A stretch of DNA of 51,872 nucleotides from Nitrospirota bacterium (GTDB lineage Bacteria; Nitrospirota; Thermodesulfovibrionia; Thermodesulfovibrionales; JdFR-88), in NCBI GenBank assembly GCA_021789735.1, contig JAJYJB010000006.1, positions 1 to 51,872 of the forward strand, given 5' to 3'. Position numbers and translations under genes: made by a program. Shown one piece after another: positions 17,262 to 26,564 of this stretch. The notes below the pieces were generated by a model. That model was not told the DNA's origin and did not search any database. It saw only the letters and a list, made by a program, of their open reading frames with translations. The first letter of the stretch is position 1, and every line of letters starts with the position of its first letter.

Positions 17262-18731
17262 ATGGACAGAGAGGCCAAAAAGAAGAAAAAGGTAAAACTC
17301 CCTCTCAAGGGAGATTTACAGAGGGACGCGTCCTTCCCGAGGCTCCTTGCGCACCTGAACGAGTCCGAGCTGACCGGCACGCTCGAGGTCAGGGCGGGCG
17401 AGGTCTGCAAGAAAGTCTATCTGAAGGAAGGAGAGGCGGTATTCGCCTCTTCAAACAGCAATGACGACTGGCTGGGCGTGACCCTGGTGAAGACCGGCAA
17501 GATATCCCTTCAGCAGTTCGACTATTCCACCGAGGTCATGAAAAAATCCGGCAGGAGGCATGGCGCGGTGCTCGTTGAGCTTGGCTACATTACGCCGAAG
17601 GAGCTCTTCTGGGCGATCAAACACCAGGTGAAGGAGATAATTTACAGCCTCTTCGAATACGACCGGGCCGAATACGAGTTTGTGGAGGGCCAGGTGCCCG
17701 ATGAGGTCATTACCCTGAAGATGAGCGCCGGCAGCCTGATCTACGAGGGCGTAAGCAGGGTGGACAACCTCATACGCATCAAGGAAGAGATGCCCCCCGT
17801 ATGGACGACGCTGCAGCTGAACGATGACCCTCTGCGGCTCTTCCAGAACGTCCAGTTCTCGCCCAAGGACAGAAAGATCCTTTCGCTGGTGGACGGACAG
17901 AGGACCATCAAACAGGTGATAGAGGACTCCTGGTTCAACAGTTTTGAGGCGATGAAGATACTCTATGTCTTCTGGGCCATAGGGATACTGACCGAAAAGA
18001 AGATGGAGACGGAAAACATTTCCCTGGACGTCCTTCTCCATGAGTCCCTGCCGGGGGAAGGACAGGACGGTTTCGCGGCGAAGGTAGCGGCCTTTCACGA
18101 AAAACTGCCCTCAATGACACCTTACGGGCTCCTCGGGCTGGAGGAGGGGGCGACCGCGCGGGACATCAAAAAGAACTATTACAGGCTTGCCAGGGAGTTC
18201 CATCCGGAAAGGGCATACGATACCGACGAACAGCAGCTAAGGGAAAAGCTTGTGGAGATATTCGACGCGGTGAAGATGGCCTACATATCGCTCATGCGGC
18301 AGCAGAATGCGGATTTTTCCGGCCGGCGGCAGGAAAACAGCGGCCCAAAAACCCCGGAGTGCCCTGAGGACAAACGGGCGGCGGGAGAGGCGGCCGCGGG
18401 CACCGGTGAGGGGGAAAACAAAAATCCTGAAACCGGCGTTTTTTCCCTGGAGTCCTTAAGGGAGGCTGTCCGGAGCGACCCCTCAGACCCGGCGTTGTGG
18501 AAGCGTCTGGCCCTGGCCCTGAGCGCCGCTGACGGGGATTTTTTCCATGAGGCTGAACGGGCAATGTTCGAAGCCATCGGGCTTGCGCCTTTTGACGGCG
18601 ATTGCTACGCGGAGCTTGGGGAGGTTTACCTTAAGGCCGGAAGGGCGGAGGAGGCAAAAAGGCAGTTTGAAAAAGCCCTCATCCTGGACCCGGAGAACCT
18701 GAAGGCGTCGGAGGGGCTCAAGCAGTTTTAG
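17262..18731 (+). CDS. DUF4388 / J-domain / TPR protein
   Basis: A 489-residue multi-domain protein. A Lys-rich N-terminus (MDREAKKKKKVKL) is followed by a DUF4388 (PATAN-like) module at about 15-170. A linker region resembles a winged-helix segment (IKQVIEDSWFNSFEAMKILYVFW). A J-domain-like segment lies at about 285-345 (PYGLLGLEEGATARDIKKNY), and after a Gly/Glu/Pro-rich linker there are TPR-like repeats to the C-terminus. The J-domain has HPE where DnaJ proteins have HPD, the motif needed to stimulate DnaK, so it may not act as a co-chaperone. DUF4388 proteins are often linked to gliding, type IV pili or two-component signalling. It is the last gene of the mtnA run. Confidence 0.8.
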   Translation: MDREAKKKKKVKLPLKGDLQRDASFPRLLAHLNESELTGTLEVRAGEVCKKVYLKEGEAVFASSNSNDDWLGVTLVKTGKISLQQFDYSTEVMKKSGRRHGAVLVELGYITPKELFWAIKHQVKEIIYSLFEYDRAEYEFVEGQVPDEVITLKMSAGSLIYEGVSRVDNLIRIKEEMPPVWTTLQLNDDPLRLFQNVQFSPKDRKILSLVDGQRTIKQVIEDSWFNSFEAMKILYVFWAIGILTEKKMETENISLDVLLHESLPGEGQDGFAAKVAAFHEKLPSMTPYGLLGLEEGATARDIKKNYYRLAREFHPERAYDTDEQQLREKLVEIFDAVKMAYISLMRQQNADFSGRRQENSGPKTPECPEDKRAAGEAAAGTGEGENKNPETGVFSLESLREAVRSDPSDPALWKRLALALSAADGDFFHEAERAMFEAIGLAPFDGDCYAELGEVYLKAGRAEEAKRQFEKALILDPENLKASEGLKQF

Positions 18732-18845
18732 GCCTGTCCCAAACAAAAACCGTCAATTTCCTCTCTTTTTGCTTCGGGACCGTTTTAACTTGGATGCCCG
18801 GTCAATGAGCGCGGCAGATCAAAATGAATTTTTTGTTTTTATTTT

Positions 18846-20645
18846 TTATTGCCGCTCCGTGGTTCTCTTCAGCACTTCCTTGTTATAGGCCGCTATTACG
18901 TCCCTCCTGCTCACCATCGCGATCACTTTTTTGGGGTTTTCCCTGCTGACAACCGGTATCTCGTCTATGTCCTTGAGGGAGAAACGCTCTATGGCGGCAT
19001 TCAGGTTTTCGTCCGGGTAGAGCACTATCACCTCTTCCGTCGCCACCTGGCCGGCGCGGACTATCTCTTTCACCTCTTCCTCAAGCAGCACCGGCCGTAC
19101 GTCCTGGAAGGAGATTATGCCCTTCATCAACCCGCCCGGGTCCACAACCGGGATATAAAATTTCTCTTTCCTGATCATCTCGTTTATGACCTGGTCCAGG
19201 GTGGCGTCTTCCCTGGCCGTTATGAAGTCCTTCCTCATGATAGAGCCCACCTTTATGCTGCTCATGATGGCCACTTCCCTGCCCATGTGTATCTTGATGC
19301 CCTTCCTGGTTATTTCCACCGTGTCTATGGAGTCCGGGTAGACGCGCTTGGCTATAAGTGTGCCAATGATGGACGAGAACATGAGGGGGATGATTATCTT
19401 GTAGTTGCCGGTCATCTCGAAAAGAAGGAATATGCCGGTGAGCGGCGCGTGCGTGGCGGCGGCAAGGAAAGCGCCTATCCCCACCGTGGCATAGGCAGCG
19501 GGGGGGGCGGTATAGGCCGGAAACAGCCAATGGACAATATAGCCATAGGTCCCTCCTGCCATGGCGCCCATGAAAAGAGAAGGGGCAAAGACGCCGCCTG
19601 CCCCGCCCGAGCCCATGGTTATGGCGGTGGCCATGAGCTTCAGAAATATCAGCGCGACTATTACCGGGAAGACGATCTTCCCCATCAGGGACAGGTAGAT
19701 GATCCCGTAGCCGTTCCCCAGTATCTGGGGAAAGAAGATAGCGAAGGAGCCTATTATGAAGGCCCCAAGCACCGGCTTTAGCTGGGGGTTTATTCCGAGC
19801 TTGTCGAATTTGTCCTTTACGCCGTGAAAGACCCTGATGTACAAAACGGCAAGGAAGCCGGTGAGCACCCCGAACATCATGTAAAGCGGGATCTCCCACA
19901 GGCTCCTTAGCTGGTACTCGGGCACCCGGAAGGCGGGGTTTGAGCCGTAGAACGCCCTCGACACCACCGTGGCCATTCCGGAGGAGATGACGATGGCCGC
20001 AAAGGATGAGAGCTCGTAATTGCCAAGCAGCACTATCTCTATGGCAAACATCACGCCCGCTATCGGTGCGTTGAAGGTGGCGGCTATCGCCCCCGCGGCG
20101 CCAGCCGCTATCAGGAGCTTCATGCGGCTTCCGGAGGCCCTGAAGAGCTGCCCGGTGCCGGAGCCGATCGTGCCCCCGATTATGGCGATGGGCCCTTCTA
20201 TCCCCGCAGAGCCTCCGGTGCCTATGGTGAGCGCCGGGGCGATGATCTTGATAAAGATGTTCCTTAGCTTGATCACGCCGCCCCTGATGTTCACAAGCTC
20301 TATGAACTTGGGGAACCCGTAGCCGTTCACTTCCCCCGGGAAGGCCTTGGAAAGCGGTATCAGAAGGAGCGCCCCGGCCATTGGCAGCAGGGGCAGAAAA
20401 ACCCTGTACATCCCCCCCCGGTTTATGTCCAGAAGGGCCGCCGCCTGTATGAAAAAAAGCTGGTGGACGAACCTCATGGTGGTGCGGAAAAGGATGTTCG
20501 CGAGACCCGCGGCTATCCCAACCAGGACGGACAGGATGATCAGGGCGGTGTGCTCGTGTATATGGAACTTCTTGAACAGGGCGGCCATTTCGGCCAGTTT
20601 GCTGGTCTCCGGCTGGCCTGGGGCCTTGATCACGCCGTTATTCAT
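18846..20645 (-). CDS. CLC-family chloride channel/antiporter with CBS pair
   Basis: A 599-residue CLC protein. The transport core (about residues 35-440) has the three anion-pathway motifs in altered form: GYGFPK in place of GSGIPE, GIEGP (keeping the gating Glu) and GGVFAPSLFMG. The helix carrying the inner proton-path Glu reads MFAIEIVLL, with Ile where CLC-ec1 has its Glu203, so coupling to protons is uncertain. Two CBS domains follow (about 450-595), as in many regulatory CLCs. The ATG at 20645 is preferred because the longer TTG start overlaps the -10 box TATAAT. It is divergent from a second CLC gene and shares the short promoter region. Confidence 0.9.
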   Translation of the reverse strand: MNNGVIKAPGQPETSKLAEMAALFKKFHIHEHTALIILSVLVGIAAGLANILFRTTMRFVHQLFFIQAAALLDINRGGMYRVFLPLLPMAGALLLIPLSKAFPGEVNGYGFPKFIELVNIRGGVIKLRNIFIKIIAPALTIGTGGSAGIEGPIAIIGGTIGSGTGQLFRASGSRMKLLIAAGAAGAIAATFNAPIAGVMFAIEIVLLGNYELSSFAAIVISSGMATVVSRAFYGSNPAFRVPEYQLRSLWEIPLYMMFGVLTGFLAVLYIRVFHGVKDKFDKLGINPQLKPVLGAFIIGSFAIFFPQILGNGYGIIYLSLMGKIVFPVIVALIFLKLMATAITMGSGGAGGVFAPSLFMGAMAGGTYGYIVHWLFPAYTAPPAAYATVGIGAFLAAATHAPLTGIFLLFEMTGNYKIIIPLMFSSIIGTLIAKRVYPDSIDTVEITRKGIKIHMGREVAIMSSIKVGSIMRKDFITAREDATLDQVINEMIRKEKFYIPVVDPGGLMKGIISFQDVRPVLLEEEVKEIVRAGQVATEEVIVLYPDENLNAAIERFSLKDIDEIPVVSRENPKKVIAMVSRRDVIAAYNKEVLKRTTERQ

Positions 20646-20689
20646 TCGGGGCGGATGTTCCGGGGCGATTTTTTTGTAAGCACTTCCCA

Positions 20690-20695
20690 ATTATA
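20690..20695 (-). promoter_or_regulatory. -10 box of the minus-strand CLC gene
   Basis: A perfect TATAAT on the minus strand. It would start transcription near 20683 and leave a leader of about 38 bases before the ATG at 20645. No convincing -35 box was seen. Confidence 0.45.
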
Positions 20696-20759
20696 TATCT
20701 TCCGCCGCCGGCATGTATGAAAAATGTCATGGCGGGAGTTTTTATTTTTTGTTTTTTTG

Positions 20760-20787
20760 TTGACTTAAATGCATCCTTATTTAAAAT
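20760..20787 (+). promoter_or_regulatory. promoter of the plus-strand CLC gene
   Basis: TTGACT (20760-20765), 16 bases, then TAAAAT (20782-20787). The ATG at 20802 would lie about 8 bases after the transcript start. A T-rich tract with single G interruptions lies directly upstream and could act as an UP element. Confidence 0.65.
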
Positions 20788-20801
20788 GATAATAATTTCC
20801 C

Positions 20802-22586
20802 ATGGAAACTAAAAAAAGCAATCGCATCAATACGCTGGGGTCTTTCAGATTTGCGGTGGTCTCGGCCCTGCTGGGGGTGCTGACTGGCCTGGGCGCGGTC
20901 GTCTTCCGGGGCCTGATAGCGCTTGTCCACAACCTTGTTTTTCTGGGGAAGTTCTCCTTCATATACAATGCGACGCTGCATACGCCCGCAAGCCCGTGGG
21001 GGCCTTTTGTGATACTGGGGCCGGTGGCCGGCGGGGCCGCCGTGGTATTCCTGGTGCAAAGGTACGCTCCCGAGGCCAGGGGCCACGGGGTGCCGGAGGT
21101 AATAGACGCCGTTTACTATTACAGGGGGGTCATCAGGCCTGTTGTGGCCGCCGTCAAGGCGGCCGCCTCGTCCATCTCGATAGGGACCGGAGGGTCCGTG
21201 GGCAGGGAAGGGCCAATCGTCCAGATCGGCTCTTCTTTCGGGTCAACGATAGGGCAGGTCCTGGACCTGCCGGTCTGGCAGCGCATCACCCTGATCGCCG
21301 CGGGCACGGGGGGCGGCATCGCCGCCACTTTCAATACCCCGATAGGGGGCATGATCTTCGCGTTTGAGCTGATGATGCAGGAGTTCAGCATCAGGACGCT
21401 CATCCCCCTTGCGATAACAACGGTGGTTGCCACCTATATAGGGCAGATATTTTTTGGCACACATCCCGCATTTGTGATTCCGAGTTTTGAAACCCCGTAT
21501 TTCCATATAGAAAACCCCGTCGTGCTCCTTGCCTACGCCGGCCTGGGCGCGATCCTTGGCGTTGCGTCGGCGCTGTTCATAAGGTCAATCTACGCCTTTG
21601 AGGATTTCTTCGAAAAAAAAGTAAGCAGGGTTTACTATGTCCGGCACCTTTTGGGAATGTTTATCGTGGGCCTGATGTTTTATATCCTTTTCAAGACCCA
21701 GGGGCATTACTTTACGGAGGGCGTGGGTTATTCCACCATCCAGGACATCCTGACCGGCTCGCTCACGGGTTTCGCTTTCCTTTTCGCGCTCTTCGGTCTC
21801 AAGCTGGTTGCTACATCCACCACTCTGGGCTCCGGCGCCTCCGGCGGAATATTCTCGCCCACCCTGTTCATGGGGGCGACACTGGGAGGGGCCTACGGGT
21901 TTTTGCTGCACGCATTTTTTCCGCAGCTTGACATAAATTCCGCGGCATTCGCCGTTGCCGGGATGGCCGGGATGGCCGGAGGCGTGACAGGGGCGGCAAT
22001 TGCCGCGATAGTGATGATCTTCGAGATGACCCTCAATTACAATGTCATGCTTCCGATGGTCATAACGGTCACGATCAGCTACGGCGTCAGAAAGGTATTT
22101 TCAAAAGAGAGCATTTACACGATGAAGCTCGCAAGGAGAAAGCATTTCGTGACGGAGGTCCTCCAGAGGGACCTGCAGGACATAAAAACGGCGGGCGAGA
22201 TAATGGATACGCACCTGGTCCAGATTGACGCAGATATGCCGGCAGGGGCTTTTCTGGCAGAGCTGCCGAAACTGCCGTTTGCAACCCATTATCTAGCCGT
22301 GTCGGGCGGAGACGTAACCGGCGTTATAGGCGGATATGAGGCGTTTGAAAAAGCCTCGCAGAACAAAACAGCCAGAGTTGCCGACATTGCCGAAAGCAAT
22401 TATGCCGTCGTTGCCGAGGACCTCACGTTTTTGAACATCGTGGAGAAGCTGCACAAAAAAAGGGCTTCGATCGCCCTTGTTGTCGGGCAGGAGGGCAACG
22501 AATCGGCCGGGAATGTAAAGGGCATTATCACTCCGGAGCAGATCGGCAGGACAAGGATCGAGCTTCTCGAACTGCTGTCTGACTGA
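20802..22586 (+). CDS. second CLC-family chloride channel/antiporter
   Basis: A 594-residue CLC protein, clearly related to but distinct from its divergent neighbour. Motifs are GHGVPE, GGSVGREGP (closer to the standard GREGP with the gating Glu) and GGIFSPTLFMG. The inner helix reads MIFAFELMMQ, again without a Glu at the CLC-ec1 Glu203 position. The C-terminal region (about 455-590) is a weakly conserved CBS pair (AGEIMDTHLVQIDADMP and later VEKLHKKRASIALVV). A second CLC next to the first suggests two gene products working under different conditions or as a heterodimer; neither can be told from sequence. It converges on the P-type ATPase gene with a 12-base gap. Confidence 0.9.
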   Translation: METKKSNRINTLGSFRFAVVSALLGVLTGLGAVVFRGLIALVHNLVFLGKFSFIYNATLHTPASPWGPFVILGPVAGGAAVVFLVQRYAPEARGHGVPEVIDAVYYYRGVIRPVVAAVKAAASSISIGTGGSVGREGPIVQIGSSFGSTIGQVLDLPVWQRITLIAAGTGGGIAATFNTPIGGMIFAFELMMQEFSIRTLIPLAITTVVATYIGQIFFGTHPAFVIPSFETPYFHIENPVVLLAYAGLGAILGVASALFIRSIYAFEDFFEKKVSRVYYVRHLLGMFIVGLMFYILFKTQGHYFTEGVGYSTIQDILTGSLTGFAFLFALFGLKLVATSTTLGSGASGGIFSPTLFMGATLGGAYGFLLHAFFPQLDINSAAFAVAGMAGMAGGVTGAAIAAIVMIFEMTLNYNVMLPMVITVTISYGVRKVFSKESIYTMKLARRKHFVTEVLQRDLQDIKTAGEIMDTHLVQIDADMPAGAFLAELPKLPFATHYLAVSGGDVTGVIGGYEAFEKASQNKTARVADIAESNYAVVAEDLTFLNIVEKLHKKRASIALVVGQEGNESAGNVKGIITPEQIGRTRIELLELLSD

Positions 22587-22598
22587 GGCCAGGGGAGG

Positions 22599-25202
22599 TC
22601 AGGCGATGGCCCCCTCCTTCCTTAGCGACCGGTATGTCCATATTTTTATATAATCGTTGACTACAAACCATGCCAGCGCGTATCCCCACACCAGAAAAGC
22701 GTACTTCCAGCCTATGGGGCTAACGAACCAGCCGTAGACCGCAAAGAGAGTGGCGGCGGCCTTGGTGAGGATGGCCGCCCAGAAAAGGATGGGCGCAGGG
22801 TAGGGTTTTTGCCAGAAGTGGTTTTCGGTGCGCGTGATGAATATCGTCAGATGGCCGGCGACGGCCAGCTTTAAAAATATGAAGCTCTGGACCACGGGGG
22901 CGGGCAGCCGCATGTACTTCTCCGCGATGTAGAATATCCCGAAACTGGAGACAACGCCGGCCATCCCAAGGACTGTGGAAAGCGTGATTATCTCCCTCAT
23001 CTTCCATTTGACGGGCTTGTCGTCCACCTTCGTCCTGTCGTAGGCGATGGCAAGTATGGGCAGGTCGTTGAGGAACGCAAGAATGATGATCATGATCGCC
23101 GTGACCGGATAGAAGTTGAAGATGATTATGGATGCGGTCATGAAGAGTATGACGCGTATGGTCTCCGCTATGCGGTAGATGCTGTAACTCTTCATCCTTT
23201 CGAAGGTCACCCTGGCGCCCTTTATCGCATCCACTATCACGGAAAGCCCGGGAGCCATCAGGACAACATCAGCGGCCGCCCGCGCAGCGTCGGTGGCGCC
23301 GGAGACGGCGATGCCTGCGTCCGCCTTCTTGAGCGCCGGGGCATCGTTTACCCCGTCGCCGGTCATGCCTACGATATGCCCGCTCTTCTGGAGCTTGTCC
23401 ACAATGAGATATTTGTCCTCGGGGAATACCTGCGCGAAACCAGCAGCATCCTCTATCATCTCTATGAGCTCGGATTCATGCTTGTGGACATGCCCCTCCG
23501 GCAGGTTTTTAGCGGCCTCAAAAGATTTTTCAAGGTCTTCAAGGACCTCCCTTGAGAACCTGCGGACATCGTGCTCCGATACGGACGGAGACAACTTTTT
23601 GTAAATGGTTTTTGCGATGATCTCCCCGAGCACAACCATCTCCCTTGTGCTTGCCCCCTTGAGCTCGCTTGCGTCAAGGACGTCCTCGCCCAACCCCAGT
23701 ATCCCCGCTATCTGCCTGGCTATGGCCCTGTTGTCCCCCGTCACCATTTTTACGTCAAGGCCCAGGGCTTTGGCCTCGCGTATCGTCTCCCCGGAATCCT
23801 CCCTCGGAGGGTCAAAAAGCGGTATGAGGCCCACAAACTGAAAGTAATCTTCTCCCGGCTGCTTGACCCCCACCCCAAGCGTGCGGTAGCCCTTTTCCGC
23901 AAGCTCGCCCACTTTGTCTTCTATCTCTTCGCACTCGCCGCGGCAGAGGGACCATATTACCTGGGGGGCCCCTTTTGTGACAATAAGTGTTTTTTCGCCG
24001 GATGCCACCTGGGCCTCCGTCCGTTTGCTGACCGGGTCGAAGGGGGTGAATTTCCCCTGGGTGAACCCGCTCAGCGAACCCATCAGGCCTTTTGCCTCAA
24101 GGTATTCGAATACGGGCAGCTCTATGGGGTCCATGTTTTCCCGTCTTGAGGCCAGGGCGGCATACACCATCACGTCATTTTTTGAATAGGGGCCAAAGGA
24201 AACGGGCTCGTCCACCGTCATCCTGTTCTGGGTAAGCGTGCCTGTCTTGTCCGAACAGAGCACGTCCACCCCCGCCAGTTCCTCGATTGCGACAAGGCGG
24301 CTGACTATCGCCTGTTTCTTTGCCAGGTTCATCGCGCCCACCGCCATGGTCACGGACAGGACCGCCGGAAGGGCAACCGGTATCGCGGCAACGGTCAGGA
24401 CAAGGGTAAACCTCAAAATGCTTATCATGTTCTCCTGCCGGAACATTGCCGTGATGAGTATGAAGGCTGCCAGGAATATGGTGATGAAAATAAGATAATT
24501 TCCTATGCCGATGACCGCCTTCTGGAAGTGGCTCCGTTCCTCGCGGCCGGCCCTGGCCACGAGAGCCACGGTCTCGCCGAAAAAGGTGTTTAGGGCCGTG
24601 TTTACCACTACAGCCTTCATCTCCCCCTGTTTTATGACCGAGTTGGAATAAGCGGTATCCCCGGCCTTCTTGGAGACGGGCAGGGACTCTCCGGTGAGCG
24701 CGGACTGGTCCGCCTGGATATAGTCGCCCTCGATGAGCTTCAGGTCCGCGGGGACCACATCCCCAATTTTCACCTTGATGATGTCCCCGGGCACAAGCTG
24801 CCTTGCGTCTATCGTCTGGAAGGCGCCGTCCCTGAGCGCGATCGCCTTCTTCGCCAGTTTCTCCTTGAGCACTTTAAGCGCGCTCAACGCCTTGGCCTCC
24901 TGCCAGAAATCTATGAAGGCATTCGTAAGGAGGAGCACCATGATTATCGCAAAATCCTCCCACCGGCGGACCGCGGCGGAAAGCAGCGCGGCGACCTCTA
25001 TCATCCAGGGGATGGGCCCCCAGAACCTTTTTGCCATCCGGATGAGCGCGGACTGCTCTTTCTCGGGGATCTCGTTATAGCCGTATGAGGCGATGCGGCT
25101 TTGGGCCTCCTGCGCGGTAAGCCCTTTGCCTGAATCGGTCTTCAGCTCATCGAGGACCTCGGTGACCGTAAGCCTTCCGTAGTCATCAGTTGACATGGGC
25201 AT
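22599..25202 (-). CDS. P3A-type proton-exporting ATPase
   Basis: An 867-residue P-type ATPase of the plasma-membrane H+-ATPase group. It has the actuator-domain TGES (in SALTGESLPVSKK), the phosphorylated Asp318 in DKTGTLTQN, KGAPQ for ATP binding, MVTGDN and the hinge GDGVNDAPALKKAD. In the membrane domain ILAFLNDLPI keeps the Asp that carries the proton in plant AHA2 (ILND). The autoinhibitory C-terminal tail of plant enzymes is absent. It would pump protons outward at the cost of ATP. The start could be the ATG at 25202 or the one two codons later (25196); an A/T-rich TAAAAA box lies just ahead. It lies beside the CLC pair, which could supply charge balance. Confidence 0.93.
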   Translation of the reverse strand: MPMSTDDYGRLTVTEVLDELKTDSGKGLTAQEAQSRIASYGYNEIPEKEQSALIRMAKRFWGPIPWMIEVAALLSAAVRRWEDFAIIMVLLLTNAFIDFWQEAKALSALKVLKEKLAKKAIALRDGAFQTIDARQLVPGDIIKVKIGDVVPADLKLIEGDYIQADQSALTGESLPVSKKAGDTAYSNSVIKQGEMKAVVVNTALNTFFGETVALVARAGREERSHFQKAVIGIGNYLIFITIFLAAFILITAMFRQENMISILRFTLVLTVAAIPVALPAVLSVTMAVGAMNLAKKQAIVSRLVAIEELAGVDVLCSDKTGTLTQNRMTVDEPVSFGPYSKNDVMVYAALASRRENMDPIELPVFEYLEAKGLMGSLSGFTQGKFTPFDPVSKRTEAQVASGEKTLIVTKGAPQVIWSLCRGECEEIEDKVGELAEKGYRTLGVGVKQPGEDYFQFVGLIPLFDPPREDSGETIREAKALGLDVKMVTGDNRAIARQIAGILGLGEDVLDASELKGASTREMVVLGEIIAKTIYKKLSPSVSEHDVRRFSREVLEDLEKSFEAAKNLPEGHVHKHESELIEMIEDAAGFAQVFPEDKYLIVDKLQKSGHIVGMTGDGVNDAPALKKADAGIAVSGATDAARAAADVVLMAPGLSVIVDAIKGARVTFERMKSYSIYRIAETIRVILFMTASIIIFNFYPVTAIMIIILAFLNDLPILAIAYDRTKVDDKPVKWKMREIITLSTVLGMAGVVSSFGIFYIAEKYMRLPAPVVQSFIFLKLAVAGHLTIFITRTENHFWQKPYPAPILFWAAILTKAAATLFAVYGWFVSPIGWKYAFLVWGYALAWFVVNDYIKIWTYRSLRKEGAIA

Positions 25203-25360
25203 TTTTAACGCAAGGACCTCCTTGTCTCAAATGCGGTCCGGAAAAGACAGTTCCCGGCAGTTAACTCTTTTTTTAAAACTATAGCTCATCACGTGCCCTC
25301 TGGCAAAAGCAAAAGCAAAAAAGGCGTTTTTTTCGAACGGCCTTTTCCTTGGACCATTTC

Positions 25361-25389
25361 TTGACATCCCGCCCGGCGGGTGCTAGCTG
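25361..25389 (+). promoter_or_regulatory. promoter of the SHOCT gene
   Basis: A perfect TTGACA (25361-25366) and, 17 bases later, TAGCTG (25384-25389) preceded by TGC, a weak extended -10. The gene start is at 25421. Confidence 0.4.
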
Positions 25390-25420
25390 ATAAGTAAATA
25401 TAGGAAAGGAGGAGGAACGG

Positions 25421-25699
25421 ATGGATATTAATTTTTTGCCCGGCCCATCAATCCAGTACGGAGGCGGAAACGGGATGACGGGCTGGGGATACGGCATGGG
25501 TCTTTTGGGTGCGCTTTTCATGCTGGTGATATGGGTGCTGGTCATCGTGGGGCTTGTGTATCTGATCAGGTGGCTTGCCCATTCCGTCAAGAGGGGCGAA
25601 AAAAGGGAGGACACGGCCCTTGACATCCTCAAAAAAAGGTACGCAAAGGGGGAGATAAGCAAGGAGGAATTTGAGGACAAGAGGAAAGACATCCTCTGA
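25421..25699 (+). CDS. short membrane protein with SHOCT domain
   Basis: A 92-residue protein. A Gly-rich start (about 1-28, with GWGYGMG) is followed by one strong membrane helix ([18 protein letters not shown], about 32-50). The cytoplasmic tail holds a SHOCT domain ([20 protein letters not shown]), a short helix-turn-helix often found at the ends of small membrane proteins. The molecular role of such proteins is unknown. A strong Shine-Dalgarno sequence (GGAGGAGG) precedes the ATG, unlike many genes here. It is divergent from the proton ATPase gene. Confidence 0.82.
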   Translation: MDINFLPGPSIQYGGGNGMTGWGYGMGLLGALFMLVIWVLVIVGLVYLIRWLAHSVKRGEKREDTALDILKKRYAKGEISKEEFEDKRKDIL

Positions 25700-25768
25700 A
25701 GGGACCATTTTTTATGCCCAAGGCCGCATCCCCGCAAACCGGGGAGTGGTGACCGGCCGTCAACAAAC

Positions 25769-25799
25769 CCGGCAGACGGGCTCCCCGCCGGATTTTTTG
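25769..25799 (+). terminator. hairpin plus T-run after the SHOCT gene
   Basis: CCGGC (25769-25773) pairs with GCCGG (25787-25791) around a 13-base loop, followed by a run of six T after one A. A rho-independent terminator is likely. It lies directly before the cobO -10 box, insulating the two genes. Confidence 0.6.
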
Positions 25800-25800
25800 T

Positions 25801-25806
25801 TATAAT
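25801..25806 (+). promoter_or_regulatory. -10 box of cobO, leaderless or nearly so
   Basis: A perfect TATAAT ends 9 bases before the cobO ATG (25816). No Shine-Dalgarno sequence and no cobalamin-riboswitch motif could be seen; the -35 region falls within the terminator hairpin. Confidence 0.5.
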
Positions 25807-25815
25807 CGGCAGAAT

Positions 25816-26331
25816 ATGGAAAACGGGCTGATCCACATATATACCGGCGACGGGAAGGGAAAGACCACCGCTTCCGTAGGGCTTGCCGTGAGGGCCAGGG
25901 GCAGGGGGCTCAAGGTGCTTTTCTCGCAGTTCATGAAGGCGGTAAACGGCGGAGAGATAGCCATGCTGGAAAAACTCCAGGTGCGCATACTGAGCTTCAA
26001 GGAGGTGCTGTCACCCTATTTTCATCCGGGGGCCGATCTTGGGGCGCTGAGGGCAAAGGCGATGGGAGCGATGGAGCAGCTTGCCGTTATCATGCCGGGA
26101 TATGACCTTGTGATAATGGACGAGTTCATGCACCTGATAAAGCATGGGCTTGTCACGGAAGAAGAGGCCCTTCTTTTCCTCAGGCGGAAACCCGCCGGGG
26201 TGGAGCTTGTCCTGACCGGCAGGCAGGCGCCGGCCTCCCTGATAGAGGCCGCCGATTATGTAACGGAGATGAAAGCAGTCAAACACCCGCTGGACGGAGG
26301 GCTTAAGGCCAGGGCAGGAATAGAGTTTTAG
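25816..26331 (+). CDS. cobO: corrinoid adenosyltransferase (CobO/BtuR type)
   Basis: A 171-residue P-loop enzyme that transfers the adenosyl group of ATP to cob(I)alamin or precursors. The Walker A is GDGKGKTTAS at the N-terminus, MDEF is the Walker B-like motif, and the C-terminus ends KARAGIEF, close to the family's ARAGIEY. Length is normal. It implies that the organism makes or salvages adenosylcobalamin. It stands alone with its own -10 box and is followed by a T-rich tract and the tRNA operon. Confidence 0.92.
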   Translation: MENGLIHIYTGDGKGKTTASVGLAVRARGRGLKVLFSQFMKAVNGGEIAMLEKLQVRILSFKEVLSPYFHPGADLGALRAKAMGAMEQLAVIMPGYDLVIMDEFMHLIKHGLVTEEEALLFLRRKPAGVELVLTGRQAPASLIEAADYVTEMKAVKHPLDGGLKARAGIEF

Positions 26332-26391
26332 CTTTTTTGTTTTTTTGCTTTTGCCACGGGCCTTTTTCCCGGATAGAATATGGGATGGCAT

Positions 26392-26421
26392 TTGACAAAC
26401 CGGTTTTCATTCTTGTTTAAT
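26392..26421 (+). promoter_or_regulatory. tRNA operon promoter
   Basis: A perfect TTGACA (26392-26397), 18 bases, then TTTAAT (26416-26421, continuing TATAGA). Transcription would start about 36 bases before tRNA-Val. Confidence 0.65.
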
Positions 26422-26464
26422 ATAGATTCCCTGGGCTTTTATTTTTGTTTTTTTCTTTGAAGCC

Positions 26465-26540
26465 GGGCGGATAGCTCAATTGGGAGAGCGCAGCCCTTAC
26501 AAGGCTGAGGTCACAGGTTCGATCCCTGTTCCGCCTACCA
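26465..26540 (+). tRNA. tRNA-Val (anticodon TAC)
   Basis: A 76-base cloverleaf. Acceptor GGGCGGA pairs with TCCGCCT (first pair G-U), the anticodon stem CAGCC/GGCTG holds TAC at 26498-26500, and the T-arm ACAGG/CCTGT has loop TTCGATC. The CCA end is encoded. It is the first gene of a two-tRNA unit. Confidence 0.95.
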
Positions 26541-26564
26541 TATGAAGTGTTGGTGCCGCAATAA

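Noticed and set aside
25700..25815. A cobalamin riboswitch before cobO
   Set aside because: The gap is short, holds a terminator and a -10 box, and no B12-box-like motif was seen.
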